Below, piece after piece: positions 1 to 10,484 of a stretch of 64,000 nucleotides of DNA (positions within the stretch are counted from its first letter, which is position 1; the number at the start of each line of letters is the position of its first letter). The notes below the pieces were generated by a model. That model was not told where the DNA came from and did not search any database. It saw nothing but the letters and a program-made list of their open reading frames with translations. The position numbers and the translations under genes are program-made. The stretch spans positions 1 to 64,000 of the forward strand of contig JAANDG010000138.1 of NCBI GenBank assembly GCA_036852015.1, read 5' to 3'. The stretch is from Pelodera strongyloides (Eukaryota > Nematoda > Chromadorea > Rhabditida > Rhabditidae).

Positions 1-3000
1 CACAGGGTTTTCCCAGATGAACCGTGTGGCAAATTCAGTCTAGCTGAACTCATCTTGCCACAGGGTTTTCCCCAGATGAAAACCGTGTGGCAAATTCAGT
101 CTAGCTGAAATACATCTTGCCACAGGGTTTTGCCAGAGGTTTTTCCCAGTGAAAATGAAAACCACAGGTTTTCCCAGATGAAAACCGTGTCAAATCTGAA
201 ATACATCTTGCCACAGGTTTTCCCCAGGGAACAGTGGTGGCAAATTCAGTTAGCTGAAATATATCTCCCACAGGGTTTTCCCAGGTGAAAACAGTGTGGC
301 AAGTTCAGTCTAAGCAGAAATATATCTTGCCACAGGTTTTCCCAGTGAAAACAGTGTGGCAAATTCAGTTTAAAGCTGAAATACATCTTGCCACAGGGTT
401 TTCCCAGATGAAAACCGTGAGGCAAATTCAGTCTAAGCTGAAATACATCTTGCCACAGGGTTTTCCCAGATGAAAACCGTGTGGCAAATTCAGTCTAAGC
501 TGAAATATATCTTGCCACAGGGTTTTCCTAGATGAAAACCGTGTGGCAAGTTCAGTCTAAGCTGAAATACATTCTGCCACAGGGTTTTCCCAGGTGAAAA
601 CAGTGTGGCAAATTCAGTCTAAGCTGAAATATATCTGCCACAGGGTTTTCCCAGGTGAAAACAGTGTGGCAAATTCAGTCTAAGCTGAAATACATCTTGC
701 CACAGGGTTTTCCCAGATGAAAACCGTGTGGCAAATTCAGTCTAAGCTGAAATACACCTTGCCACAGGGTTTTCCCAGATGAAAACCGTGTGGCAAATTC
801 AGTCTAAGCTGAAATATATCTTGCCACAGGGTTTTCCCAGATGAAAACCGTGTGGCAAATTCAGTCTAAGCTGAAATACATTCTGCCACAGGGTTTTCCC
901 AGGTGAAAACAGTGTGGCAAATTCAGTCTAAGCTGAAATATATCTTGCCACAGGGTTTTCCCAGATGAAAACAGTGTGGCAAATTCAGTCTAAGCTGAAA
1001 TACATCTTGCCACAGGGTTTTCCCAGATGAAAACCATGTGGCAAATTCAGTCTAAGTCTAAGCTGAAATACATTCTGCCACAGGGTTTTCCCAGGTGAAA
1101 ACAGTGTGGCAAATTCAGTCTAAGCAGAAATACATCTTGCCACAGGGTTTTCCCAGATGAAAACAGTGTGGCAAATTCAGTCTAAGCTGAAATACATTCT
1201 GCCACAGGGTTTTCCCAGGTGAAAACAGTGTGGCAAATTCAGTCTAAGCAGAAATATATCTTGCCACAGGGTTTTCCCAGATGAAAACCATGTGGCAAAT
1301 TCAGTCTAAAGTCTAAGCTGAAATACATTCTGCTACAGGGTTTTCCCAGATGAAACCGTGTGGCAAATTCAGTCTAAGCTGAAATACATCTTGCCACAGG
1401 GTTTTCCCAGATGAAAACCGTGTGGCAAATTCAGTCTAAGCTGAAATACATCTTGCCACAGGGTTTTCCCAGGTGAAAACCGTGTGGCAAATTCAGTCTA
1501 AGCTGAATACATCTTGCCACAGGGTTTTCCAGATGAAAACCGTGTGGCAAATTCAGTCTAAGCTGAAATACATCTTGCCACAGGGTTTTCCCAGGTGAAA
1601 ACCGTGTGGCAAATTCAGTCTAAGCTGAAATACATCTTGCCACAGGGTTTTCCCAGATGAAAACCGTGTGGCAAATTCAGTCTAAGCTGAAATACATCTT
1701 GCCACAGGGTTTTCCCAGATGAAAACCGTGTGGCAAATTCAGTCTAAGCTGAAATACATTCTGCCACAGGGTTTTCCCAGGTGAAAACAGTGTGGCAAAT
1801 TCAGTCTAAGCAGAAATATATCTTGCCACAGGGTTTTCCCAGATGAAAACAGTGTGGCAAATTCAGTCTAAGCTGAAATACATTCTGCCACAGGGTTTTC
1901 CCAGGTGAAAACAGTGTGGCAAATTCAGTCTAAGCTGAAATACATCTTGCCACAGGGTTTTCCCAGATGAAAACAGTGTGGCAAATTCAGTCTAAGCTGA
2001 AATACATCTTGCCACAGGGTTTTCCCAGATGAAAACCGTGTGGCAAATTCAGTCTAAGCTGAAATACACCTTGCCACAGGGTTTTCCCAGATGAAAACCG
2101 TGTGGCAAATTCAGTCTAAGCTGAAATATATCTTGCCACAGGGTTTTCCCAGGTGAAAACAGTGTGGCAAATTCAGTCTAAGCTGAAATACATCTTGCCA
2201 CAGGGTTTTCCCAGATGAAAACCGTGTGGCAAATTCAGTCTAAGCTGAAATACATCTCTGCCACAGGGTTTTCCCAGATGAAAACAGTGGGCAAATTCAG
2301 TCTAAGCTGAAATACATCTTGCCAGAAAAAACGTGTGGCAAATTCAGTCTAAGCTGAAATACATCTTGCCACAGGGTTTTCCCAGATGAAAACAGTGTGG
2401 CAATTCAGTCTAAGCTGAAATACATTCTTGCCACAGGGTTTTCCCAGGTGAAAACATGTGGCAAATTCAGTCTAAGCTGAAATACATTCTGCCACAGGGT
2501 TTTCCCAGGTGAAAATAGTGTGGCAAATTCAGTCTAAGCTGAAATACATTCTGCCACAGGGTTTTCCCAGGTGAAAACAGTGTGGCAAATTCAGTCTAAG
2601 CTGAAATACATCTTGCCACACAGGGTTTTCCCAGATGAAAACCTGTGGCAAATTCAGTTCAGTGCTACAGTGCCACATGGGTTTTCGCCAGATGAAAACC
2701 ATGTGGCAAATTCAGTCTAAACTGAAATACATTTTGCCACAGGGTTTTCCCAGGTGAAAATAGTGTGGCAAATTCAGTCTAAGCTGAAATACATTCTGCC
2801 ACAGGGTTTTCCCCCCAGGTGAAAACAGTGTGGCAAATTCAGTCTAAGCAGAAATATATCTTGCCACAGGGTTTTCCCAGGTGAAAACAGTGTGGCAAAT
2901 TCAGTCTAAGCTGAAATACATCTTGCCACAGGGATTTTCCCAGATGAAAACCGTGTGGCAAATTCAGTCTAGGCTGAAATACATCTTGCCACAGGGTTTC

Positions 3001-5680
3001 CCAGATGAAAACCATGTGGCAAATTCAGTCTAAGCTGAAATACATTCTGCCACAGGGTTTTCCCAGATGAAAACCGTGTGGCAAATTCAGTCTAAGCTGA
3101 AATACATCTTGCCACAGGGTTTTCCCAGATGAAAACAGTGTGGCAAATTCAGTCTAAGCTGAAATACATTCTTGCCACAGGGTTTTCCCAGATGAAAACC
3201 GTGTGGCAAATTCAGTCTAAGCTGAAATACATTCTGCCACAGGGTTTTCCCAGGTGAAAACAGTGTGGCAAATTCAGTCTAAGCAGAAATACATCTTGCC
3301 ACAGGGTTTTCCCAGATGAAAACAGTGTGGCAAATTCAGTCTAAGCTGAAATACATTCTGCCACAGGGTTTTCCCAGGTGAAAACAGTGTGGCAAATTCA
3401 GTCTAAGCTGAAATACATTCGGCCACAGGGATTTCCCAGGTGAAAACAGTGTGGCAAATTCAGTCTAAGCAGAAATATATCTTGCCACAGGGTTTTCCCA
3501 GGTGAAAACAGTGTGGCAAATTCAGTCTAAGCTGAAATACATCTTGCCACAGGGTTTTCCCAGATGAAAACCGTGTGGCAAATTCAGTCTAGGCTGAAAT
3601 ACATCTTGCCACAGGGTTTTCCCAGATGAAAACCATGTGGCAAATTCAGTCTAAGCTGAAATACACCTTGCCACAGGGTTTTCCCAGATGAAAACCGTGT
3701 GGCAAATTCAGTCCAAGCTGTAATACATCTTGCCACAGGGTTTTCCCAGATGAAAACCGTGTGGCAAATTCAGTCTAAGCAGAAATACATTCGGCCACAG
3801 GGATTTCCCAGGTGAAAACAGTGTGGCAAAGTCTAGCAAAATCATCGCCACAGGGTTTCCTAGATGAAAACCATGTGGCAAATTCAGTCTAAAGTCTAAG
3901 CTGAAATACATTCTGCCACAGGGTTTTCCCAGGTGAAAACAGTGTGGCAAATTCAGTCTAAGCAGAAATACATCTTGCCACAGGGTTTTCCCAGATGAAA
4001 ACAGTGTGGCAAATTCAGTCTAAGCTGAAATACATTCTGCCACAGGGTTTTCCCAGGTGAAAACAGTGTGGCAAATTCAGTCTAAGCAGAAATATATCTT
4101 GCCACAGGGTTTTTTCCAGATGAAAACAGTGTGGCAAATTCAGTCTAAGCTGAAATACATTCTGCCACAGGGTTTTCCCAGGTGAAAACAGTGTGGCAAA
4201 TTCAGTCTAAGCAGAAATATATCTTGCCACAGGGTTTTCCCAGGGAAAACAGTGTGGCAAATTCAGTCTAAGCAAAAGCTGAAATACATTTGCCACAGGG
4301 TTTTCCCAGATGAAAACCGTGTGGCAAATTCAGTCTAAGCTGAAATACATCTTGCCACAGGGTTTTCCCAGATGAAAACCATGTGGCAAATTCAGTCTAA
4401 GCTGAAATACATCTTGCCACAGGGTTTTCCCAGATGAAAACCGTGTGGCAAATTCAGTCTAAGCTGAAATACATCTTGCCACAGGGTTTTCCCAGATGAA
4501 AACCGTGTGGCAAATTCAGTCTAAGCTGAAATACATCTTGCCACAGGGTTTTCCCAGATGAAAACCGTGTGGCAAATTCAGTCTAAGCTGAAATACATTC
4601 TGCCACAGGGTTTTCCCAGGTGAAAACAGTGTGGCAAATTCAGTCTAAGCAGAAATACATCTTGCCACAGGGTTTTCCCAGATGAAAACAGTGTGGCAAA
4701 TTCAGTCTAAGCTGAAATACATTCTGCCACAGGGTTTTCCCAGGTGAAAACAGTGTGGCAAATTCAGTCTAAGCAGAAATACATTCGGCCACAGGGATTT
4801 CCCAGGTGAAAACAGTGTGGCAAATTCAGTCTAAGCAAAATATATCTTGCCACAGGGTTTTCCCAGGTGAAAACAGTGTGGCAAATTCAGTCTAAGCTGA
4901 AATACATCTTGCCACAGGGTTTTCCCAGATGAAAACCGTGTGGCAAATTCAGTCTAAGCTGAAATACATCTTGCCACAGGGTTTTCCCAGATGAAAACCG
5001 TGTGGCAAATTCAGTCTAAGCTGAAATACATCTTGCCACAGGGTTTTCCCAGATGAAAACCGTGTGGCAAATTCAGTCCAAGCTGTAATACATCTTGCCA
5101 CAGGGTTTTCCCAGATGAAAACCGTGTGGCAAATTCAGTCTAAGCAGAAATACATTCGGCCACAGGGATTTCCCAGGTGAAAACAGTGTGGCAAATTCAG
5201 TCTAAGCAGAAATATATCTTGCCACAGGGTTTTCCCAGGTGAAAACAGTGTGGCAAATTCAGTCTAAGCTGAAATACATCTTGCCACAGGGTTTTCCCAG
5301 ATGAAAACCGTGTGGCAAATTCAGTCTAGGCTGAAATACATCTTGCCACAGGGTTTTCCCAGATGAAAACCATGTGGCAAATTCAGTCTAAGCTGAAATA
5401 CACCTTGCCACAGGGTTTTCCCAGATGAAAACCGTGTGGCAAATTCAGTCCAAGCTGTAATACATCTTGCCACAGGGTTTTCCCAGATGAAAACCGTGTG
5501 GCAAATTCAGTCTAGGCTGAAATACATCTTGCCACAGGGTTTTCCCAGATGAAAACCATGTGGCAAATTCAGTCTAAGCTGAAATACACCTTGCCACAGG
5601 GTTTTCCCAGATGAAAACCGTGTGTCAAATTCAGTCTAAGCTGAAATACATCTTGCCACAGGGTTTTCCCAGAGGAAAAC
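1..5680. repeat. 62-bp satellite array with higher-order structure
   Basis: About 90 tandem copies of a monomer of roughly 62 bp fill this stretch and run off the left edge. Each monomer begins CCACAGGGTTTTC and continues through GAAAACCGTGTGG, TTCAGTCTAAGCTG and AAATACATCTTG. The first two motifs form a 13-bp inverted repeat with one mismatch around the 6-base loop CCAGAT, so every monomer can fold. Monomers fall into recurring types: GATGAAAACCGTG or GGTGAAAACAGTG; AAGCTG or AAGCAG; CATCTTG, CATTCTG or CATTCGG. The first 400 bp are more degenerate than the rest. Because 62 is not a multiple of three, the short open frames here shift at each monomer and are not genes. Confidence 0.97.
3421..5480. 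repeat. 372-bp higher-order repeat inside the satellite
   Basis: Six distinguishable monomers recur in the same order, starting with a marked variant (CGGCCACAGGGATTTCCC). Starts are near 3421, 4787 and 5158. The next marked variant after the first copy is at 3793 (period 372, six times 62) and after the second at 5158 (period 371). Diagnostic changes such as TCTAGGCTG, AACCATGTGG, ATACACC and GTCCAAGCTGTAATAC appear in the same order in each copy. A shorter dimer (AGGTGAAAACAGTG then AAGCAGAAAT) recurs near 1080, 1770, 3240, 3920 and 4610. This shows local amplification of multi-monomer blocks. Confidence 0.85.
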
Positions 5681-5683
5681 CGT

Positions 5684-6447
5684 TATGGGGTCTCGATGTA
5701 TTGCAAAAATTGCCGATTTTTGCTTCCAAGTATGGCTTTAATTACCGTAGATTGGCTCTACACGAGGACAAATACAGACCGCCAAAAAATTGTCCCGCGG
5801 CGGTAGCCACAGGACTATTTTTTTCGAGCGTGCATAAACTGTGCATTTTCGCCTCGTCTAGTATTATCAATGGTGCATTTTCTAACTTTCAAAGGTGTAT
5901 GCAAAATCCTACACGAGATGCACTTTTGATACTTGGAAGCAAAATGCGCTGTTTTTGCCATACATCGAGACCCCATTATGGGGTCTCGATGTATGTCAAA
6001 AATTGCCGATTTTTGCTTCCAAGTATGGCTTTAATTACCGTAGATTGGCACTACACGAGAACAACTACAGACCGCCAAAAAATTGTCCCGCGACGGTCGC
6101 CACAGGACTATTTTTTTGGGAGCGTGCATAAACTGTGCATTTTCGCCTCGTCTAGTATTATCAATGGTGCATTTTCTAACTTTCAAAGGTGTATGCAAAA
6201 TCCTACACGAGATGCACTTTTGATACTTGGAAGCAAAATGCGCTGTTTTTGCCATACATCGAGACCCCATTATGGGGTCTCGATGTATGTCAAAAATTGC
6301 CGATTTTTGCTTCCAAGTATGGCTTTAATTACCGTAGATTGGCACTACACGAGAACAACTACAGACCGCCAAAAAATTGTCCCGCGACGGTCGCCACAGG
6401 ACTATTTTTTTGGGAGCGTGCATAAACTGTGCATTTTCGCCTCCTCT
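5684..6447. mobile_element. Tandem 294-bp inverted-repeat (MITE-like) units
   Basis: Two full units (5684-5976 and 5977-6270) and a truncated third (6271-6447) follow the satellite directly. Each unit starts TATGGGGTCTCGATGTATG and ends with an imperfect reverse complement, ATACATCGAGACCCCAT. The inverted ends extend about 50 bp, into TTGCTTCCAAGTAT. At the two unit junctions the ends meet as a perfect palindrome with 14-base arms around one T. The 332-codon open frame over this region is an artefact of the repeat. The 3' third of the unit reappears alone at 10094-10201. Confidence 0.88.
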
Positions 6448-6640
6448 AGCTCGGCTGGCCCCGGGCAGGATCGCGGACAGACAAAAGGCAGACACTGCCG
6501 CAGGGTGCTCGACATCCTGCCTCCTCTGTGTAGGCATTCCTGCCTGTGGACCCTGCCGCAGGAAAGAGGCGGGGTGCATGCAAAGTGCCGGCAATTTGCA
6601 GAAATTTAGCACTTTTGCCAGGGCTTCCCCGGCTTCCTTC
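6448..6640. repeat. GC-rich repeat segment shared with 9410-9530
   Basis: The third 294-bp unit breaks off into GC-rich DNA containing GGGCAGGATCGCGGACAG, GACACTGCCGCAGG and TAGGCATTCCTGCCTG. The same words, partly on the other strand, occur near 9450-9520. It reads as the terminus of a dispersed element, not as a gene. Confidence 0.6.
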
Positions 6641-7545
6641 TGAATGCATTATATTGTCCTGTATCACCAGTAGATAAGAAAGGCGTGTATAATAAATAGT
6701 TTATTCATACTAGAACCTGTGAAAGTGATTCAGCGTCTCCTATTAATAAAAATGAAGGAAAAGTTCAGTCGATATCCTATTAATTATTGCGAAATGGAAG
6801 AAATGGCGCAAGACATTAAATATACTGTAGTAATCAAATGTTCTATACATACTAACACTGTATAGGATATACGTACTACTACTAATACGGGATATACATA
6901 TACATACTACTGCTATAGGACAAATACTACTATAGGTTATGCATACACACTGCTACTACAGGACAAACATACTACTACTAGGACATACATACTACTTACT
7001 ACTACTATAGGACATACATACTACTTACTACTACTATAGGATATACATACATATTACTACTATAGGATATACATACTAACACCTATACTATGAGATATAC
7101 TTACTATAGAATATAGAACATGAATAAATACTATATGATATACATACTAACGCGCGATAATGATAATGGTTCGATAATTGCTACTACTAGGCTCTCGGGA
7201 CAATGGCAAGGGTATTGGGTATACTACATCAACGCAATTCTTAGGCCAACAGAGACGTAAAGAATATAAATTATAGCAAGAAAAGCGATAATACTATAAA
7301 CTTAATGAGGTCAAAAAATATATAAACTTGTGGAGAGTCCTATATCCGTATAATTAAATACAAAAGTACAATCTTCAAGGGCCGTAAAGTGACTTCAGTT
7401 CTAATTAGTGAGATATGAACTCGGACAATATAAAAATATTTTTGCAAGTTATTGAAGCGTAATACACTTACAATAACTTACTTGTAATGATAATAAAAAA
7501 ACTTGCACTAGCACTACATATACAGACAGTCGTTTTTTCCACTAG
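6641..7545. repeat. AT-rich tract with a TACTAC/ATAGGA minisatellite
   Basis: Between about 6850 and 7110 the sequence is a degenerate tandem array built on CATACTACTACTATAGGA, with related GATATACATAC words. The remainder is AT-rich with no convincing exon on either strand. Confidence 0.65.
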
Positions 7546-7600
7546 CAAACCTCCTAAGGAGGGAAAGCAGAAGGAGAAGCCTTCACCAGGGAAAACCTGA
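7546..7600 (+). CDS. Possible lysine-rich terminal exon
   Basis: An acceptor-like CCACTAG is followed by a short open stretch reading KPPKEGKQKEKPSPGKT and a TGA stop. The Lys/Pro-rich composition resembles a real C-terminal tail. I found no partner exon upstream; a parent gene would have to begin in or beyond the satellite. It would converge on the minus-strand gene ending at 7655. This is a weak call. Confidence 0.2.
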
Positions 7601-7654
7601 GCGTTCGTATTCGTGTGATTGCCGTGCACAACTCAGTTCGTCCATATTCATGAG

Positions 7655-9258
7655 TTATCGACTGGCCGGGGCAGATTCCTGCTCCTGCATGCGGTCATTG
7701 TCCCTTTTGGTTAGAAGAGCATATCGTTGTGACCTTGTCCCTGAAATATTAGAAATTAATACACCAGTGTAGAGTGTAAATGTAGACTGCATGGTGTACT
7801 TCCATCCCTAATCAATTCACATCCAAAATATTAATATTATTCATGTAACTACAAGGAAAACAACGGTGCAATTATTTGTGGTGATTATTTACACACTTGC
7901 AGCACTCTCCAAATCTAAATATCTTACCTGCGCGTGTGCTGACAGTGCGGTTAACCAGAGGGTCAGGGGGTGTCGTATTGTGGTATAGAAACTTCCTTTA
8001 TACAGTCCATTCAGGTGACGGCGGACCTGAAGTTATATGTTAATAAACATAGAACGGCCAGAACGGGTAGAGGTGCTTCACAAATTTTTTATATGGAAAT
8101 TAGGAAATCAATATACCTGATGTTTGAATTCCATCCAGTAGGGCGGGAAAAGTTTGCGTAAAATACCGAGGTACTTGCAATTCGAACCAAATCAGAGAAG
8201 GTGTCCTCGTGGTTGGTTTGCTGGAACAGTAGTACTTTAGATATTAACACGCGAAATAAAGTATGGAAATTGGAGTACGGGATGGAACAGACAAGAATTT
8301 TCTTACCTTTTTTAGAATCCTCTCCATATTGCAAAGTTAGTGATAAAAAACGCTGTTCATTGCGGTCACCAATCCAACGATGTCGATGTCTAAACGGAAC
8401 ATCGATACGCGATACAATTGAGACGCAATAAGAGCACATTGTACATGTATATTGTATAGTGCAATGGCGAGCAAACTAACCGTTTTAAAATAAGTCAGTA
8501 AAACGCCACCGAATATGCCTTTATAGTCCCCTTCCCAGGCTTAGCTAAACAGACTAAACAGAGACACTAAGCAAAATTTAAAGGATAGAATGCTATCTTG
8601 AAAAAAAATCAAGGTGTTAAATTCGTTACGGGACAAATAACTGCGAATAACTACAAAACTGACCGCGAGCTTTGGATGCGTGTGAGAAGATGTTACTAGA
8701 AGTTGGTTGTTGGTCGCCATCCAGCTTGGCAGCAAACGTTCACCAATAAAAATTGCGATCTAAAAAGCTAATTTGAACATCACGTTTTAAGTAATATGAA
8801 AGTATTCGTTATGCGAATATATATAGCATGCATTGCACGAATCTAAAGTAGAGAGACAGTGAGATCATAGACACTGCGTTGCTACATGATGATAAAACAC
8901 TACCCAAAAGCAAGCTATCGTGCCCAAAGACTCGGGGTGAGAAGGCAAATGAGTCCTGAAAGTACACAGAATAACCAAGAACATTACAACATACGTCAAT
9001 ACGTCTACAATTGCATAGAAAAAAAACTAACTCACTATAGCGGACGAGCTAAAACGCGTTGGGACAGCCTGCTCTTCAGTGCAGCCGACCACGTAGCATC
9101 GATAACATTGCACCTTAAAATAGTTCACTTGGAACTCTATACGAGCAAACAACGCATCGTTTAACAATATGTTTCCAAAAGAAGTAAACTTACGTAACGG
9201 GTGTGGAATGATTGGAGAGGGCGAAGCAAGTAGCTGCCAAGAACGTGCAAACTCTAAA
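7655..9258 (-). CDS. Unrecognised multi-exon gene, 3' part well resolved
   Basis: Reading right to left, five exons join in phase: 8418-8307, 8234-8167, 8026-7928, 7807-7765 and 7740-7655 (stop TAA). Each is bounded by AG acceptors and GT donors (GTAAGA, GTATTT, GTAAGA, GTGTAT). The C-terminal part reads through HRHRWIGDRNEQ, TNHEDTFSDLVRIAS, IRHPLTLWLTALSAHAQ and KYTMQSTFTLYTG, and ends in a charged tail RDNDRMQEQESAPASR. Likely upstream exons are near 9258-9191, 9113-9036 and 8720-8656, all with good donors, but the frame linking them to 8418 is unresolved, so the start is unknown. The LTLWLTAL stretch is hydrophobic but short. I do not recognise the family. Confidence 0.55.
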
Positions 9259-9409
9259 TCAAACAGCCTTCACAACGAAACATGACAGAGAAAATAACAA
9301 CAATAGAGAGAAAAAACATGAAACTTCGAAAAGTTCCAAAAAATTTTCTGTTTAATTTGAGCTTCCCGCCCTTTGCATTTTTCAAAATATAGCAATGCAC
9401 GTTTACTGC

Positions 9410-10201
9410 ACGGTTCTGCGGCATTCCCGCCGTGATTACAGTAATCCCGTTAGGCGGACACTGCGGCGAAGCGGTAGGCATTCCCGCCTGAGGTCCAGAT
9501 TGTCCGCGATCCTGCCTGGGGTCATTATCAACTCAGGTGACTCTAGGCCCGAAGGCATGCCCTTTTCGGTGGAACAGGGCTGGCCTTTTACCGGCCTTGG
9601 AGGGTGCCCGGGGTACGCCCTGGGGCTTTTGTGAGTTTTGAAGGGCATAAAATGAGGCCACAAACAGGCCATTTTGAACAGGGTAGAAAAGAAATATACG
9701 CCGTTCTAGCTAACCAGCAACGAACTTACACCCGGAAACACAACATACAAGTACCTAGAACTTTGCAAGACAAATGCACCGGACAGGAATCGAACTTGCG
9801 ACATTAGCTAAACGCGTACTCCAAACCAGCGCCTTAGACCACTCGGCCATACTGCGCATGGCAGTCTGTGTTGGTTGCGAAATACGACTGCTGCTGCTTC
9901 ACAAAAATTTAAATCCCAATTTCGCGCGCTTTATAAAATGCAAGGCTACGGCAAAGTGCCATGTAACGGGCACGCCCCAGGTTCGGACCGACATTTTCCC
10001 CGTTTGTGGCCTTATCCCGGCCTTCTACAATTGAAGGGCACGCCCTAGGGCATATTTGCTTAAATGCATGCCTGCGGGCCTAGAGTCACCTATGAATGGT
10101 GCATTTTCTAACTTTCAAAGGTGTATGCAAAATCGTACACGAGATGCAATTTGATACTTGGAAGCAAAATGCGCTGTTTTTGCCATACATCGAGACCCCA
10201 T
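9410..10201. mobile_element. Composite mobile-element block with nested insertion
   Basis: An inner element has inverted ends GTGACTCTAGGCCCG near 9537 and its complement CGGGCCTAGAGTCAC near 10076. It appears to have inserted into a copy of the 294-bp unit: on the left the flank reads TCATTATCAA, and on the right the unit resumes with AATGGTGCATTTTCTAAC at 10094 and ends ATCGAGACCCCA at 10200. The left flank (9410-9530) is the GC-rich repeat also seen at 6448-6640. A decayed tRNA-like sequence lies inside. Short open frames here are not genes. Confidence 0.65.
9779..9864 (-). pseudogene. Leucine/serine-type tRNA-like sequence, decayed
   Basis: On the minus strand a class-II tRNA outline is clear: TGGCCGAGTGGTCTAAGGCG (D arm and A box) and GTTCGATTCC (T loop and B box), with a long variable region. 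The acceptor strands (CGCAGTA and CCGGTGC) do not pair and the anticodon stem is poor. It is therefore a pseudogene or the head of a tRNA-derived SINE, not a working tRNA gene. Confidence 0.6.
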
Positions 10202-10484
10202 AAAAGTTTAAACAAATTGTGCGTTCATTGCTGTTTTACGGTCACGCACAGCTTGCCGACTCCACCCCATTGCGGCGCCAACAAATAATTTTCACACGTT
10301 AGATTTTTTATTTTATTATGTTATTATTAATGTTTATTTAATCGTTTACGTTTTGATTGGAACTACTCGATTCGACCAGTTCCAAGCCTATGTGTTTTTG
10401 GAGCCCATTGCTCATATTAATTCTTTTGAAGTATTCTGGTATTCACATTTTTTTAAGTATTGGCGTCTCAGTTCTTTCTACCAT

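Noticed and set aside
1..5680. CRISPR-like appearance of the array
   Set aside because: There are no unique spacers; whole monomers repeat. The genome is eukaryotic.
5611..6609. 332-codon plus-strand open frame and its neighbours
   Set aside because: It runs from satellite through the 294-bp units into a GC-rich repeat. The same peptide repeats with the DNA unit and frames on both strands are open, as expected of repeat DNA.
9779..9864. Functional tRNA gene
   Set aside because: The A and B boxes are good, but the acceptor and anticodon stems do not pair.
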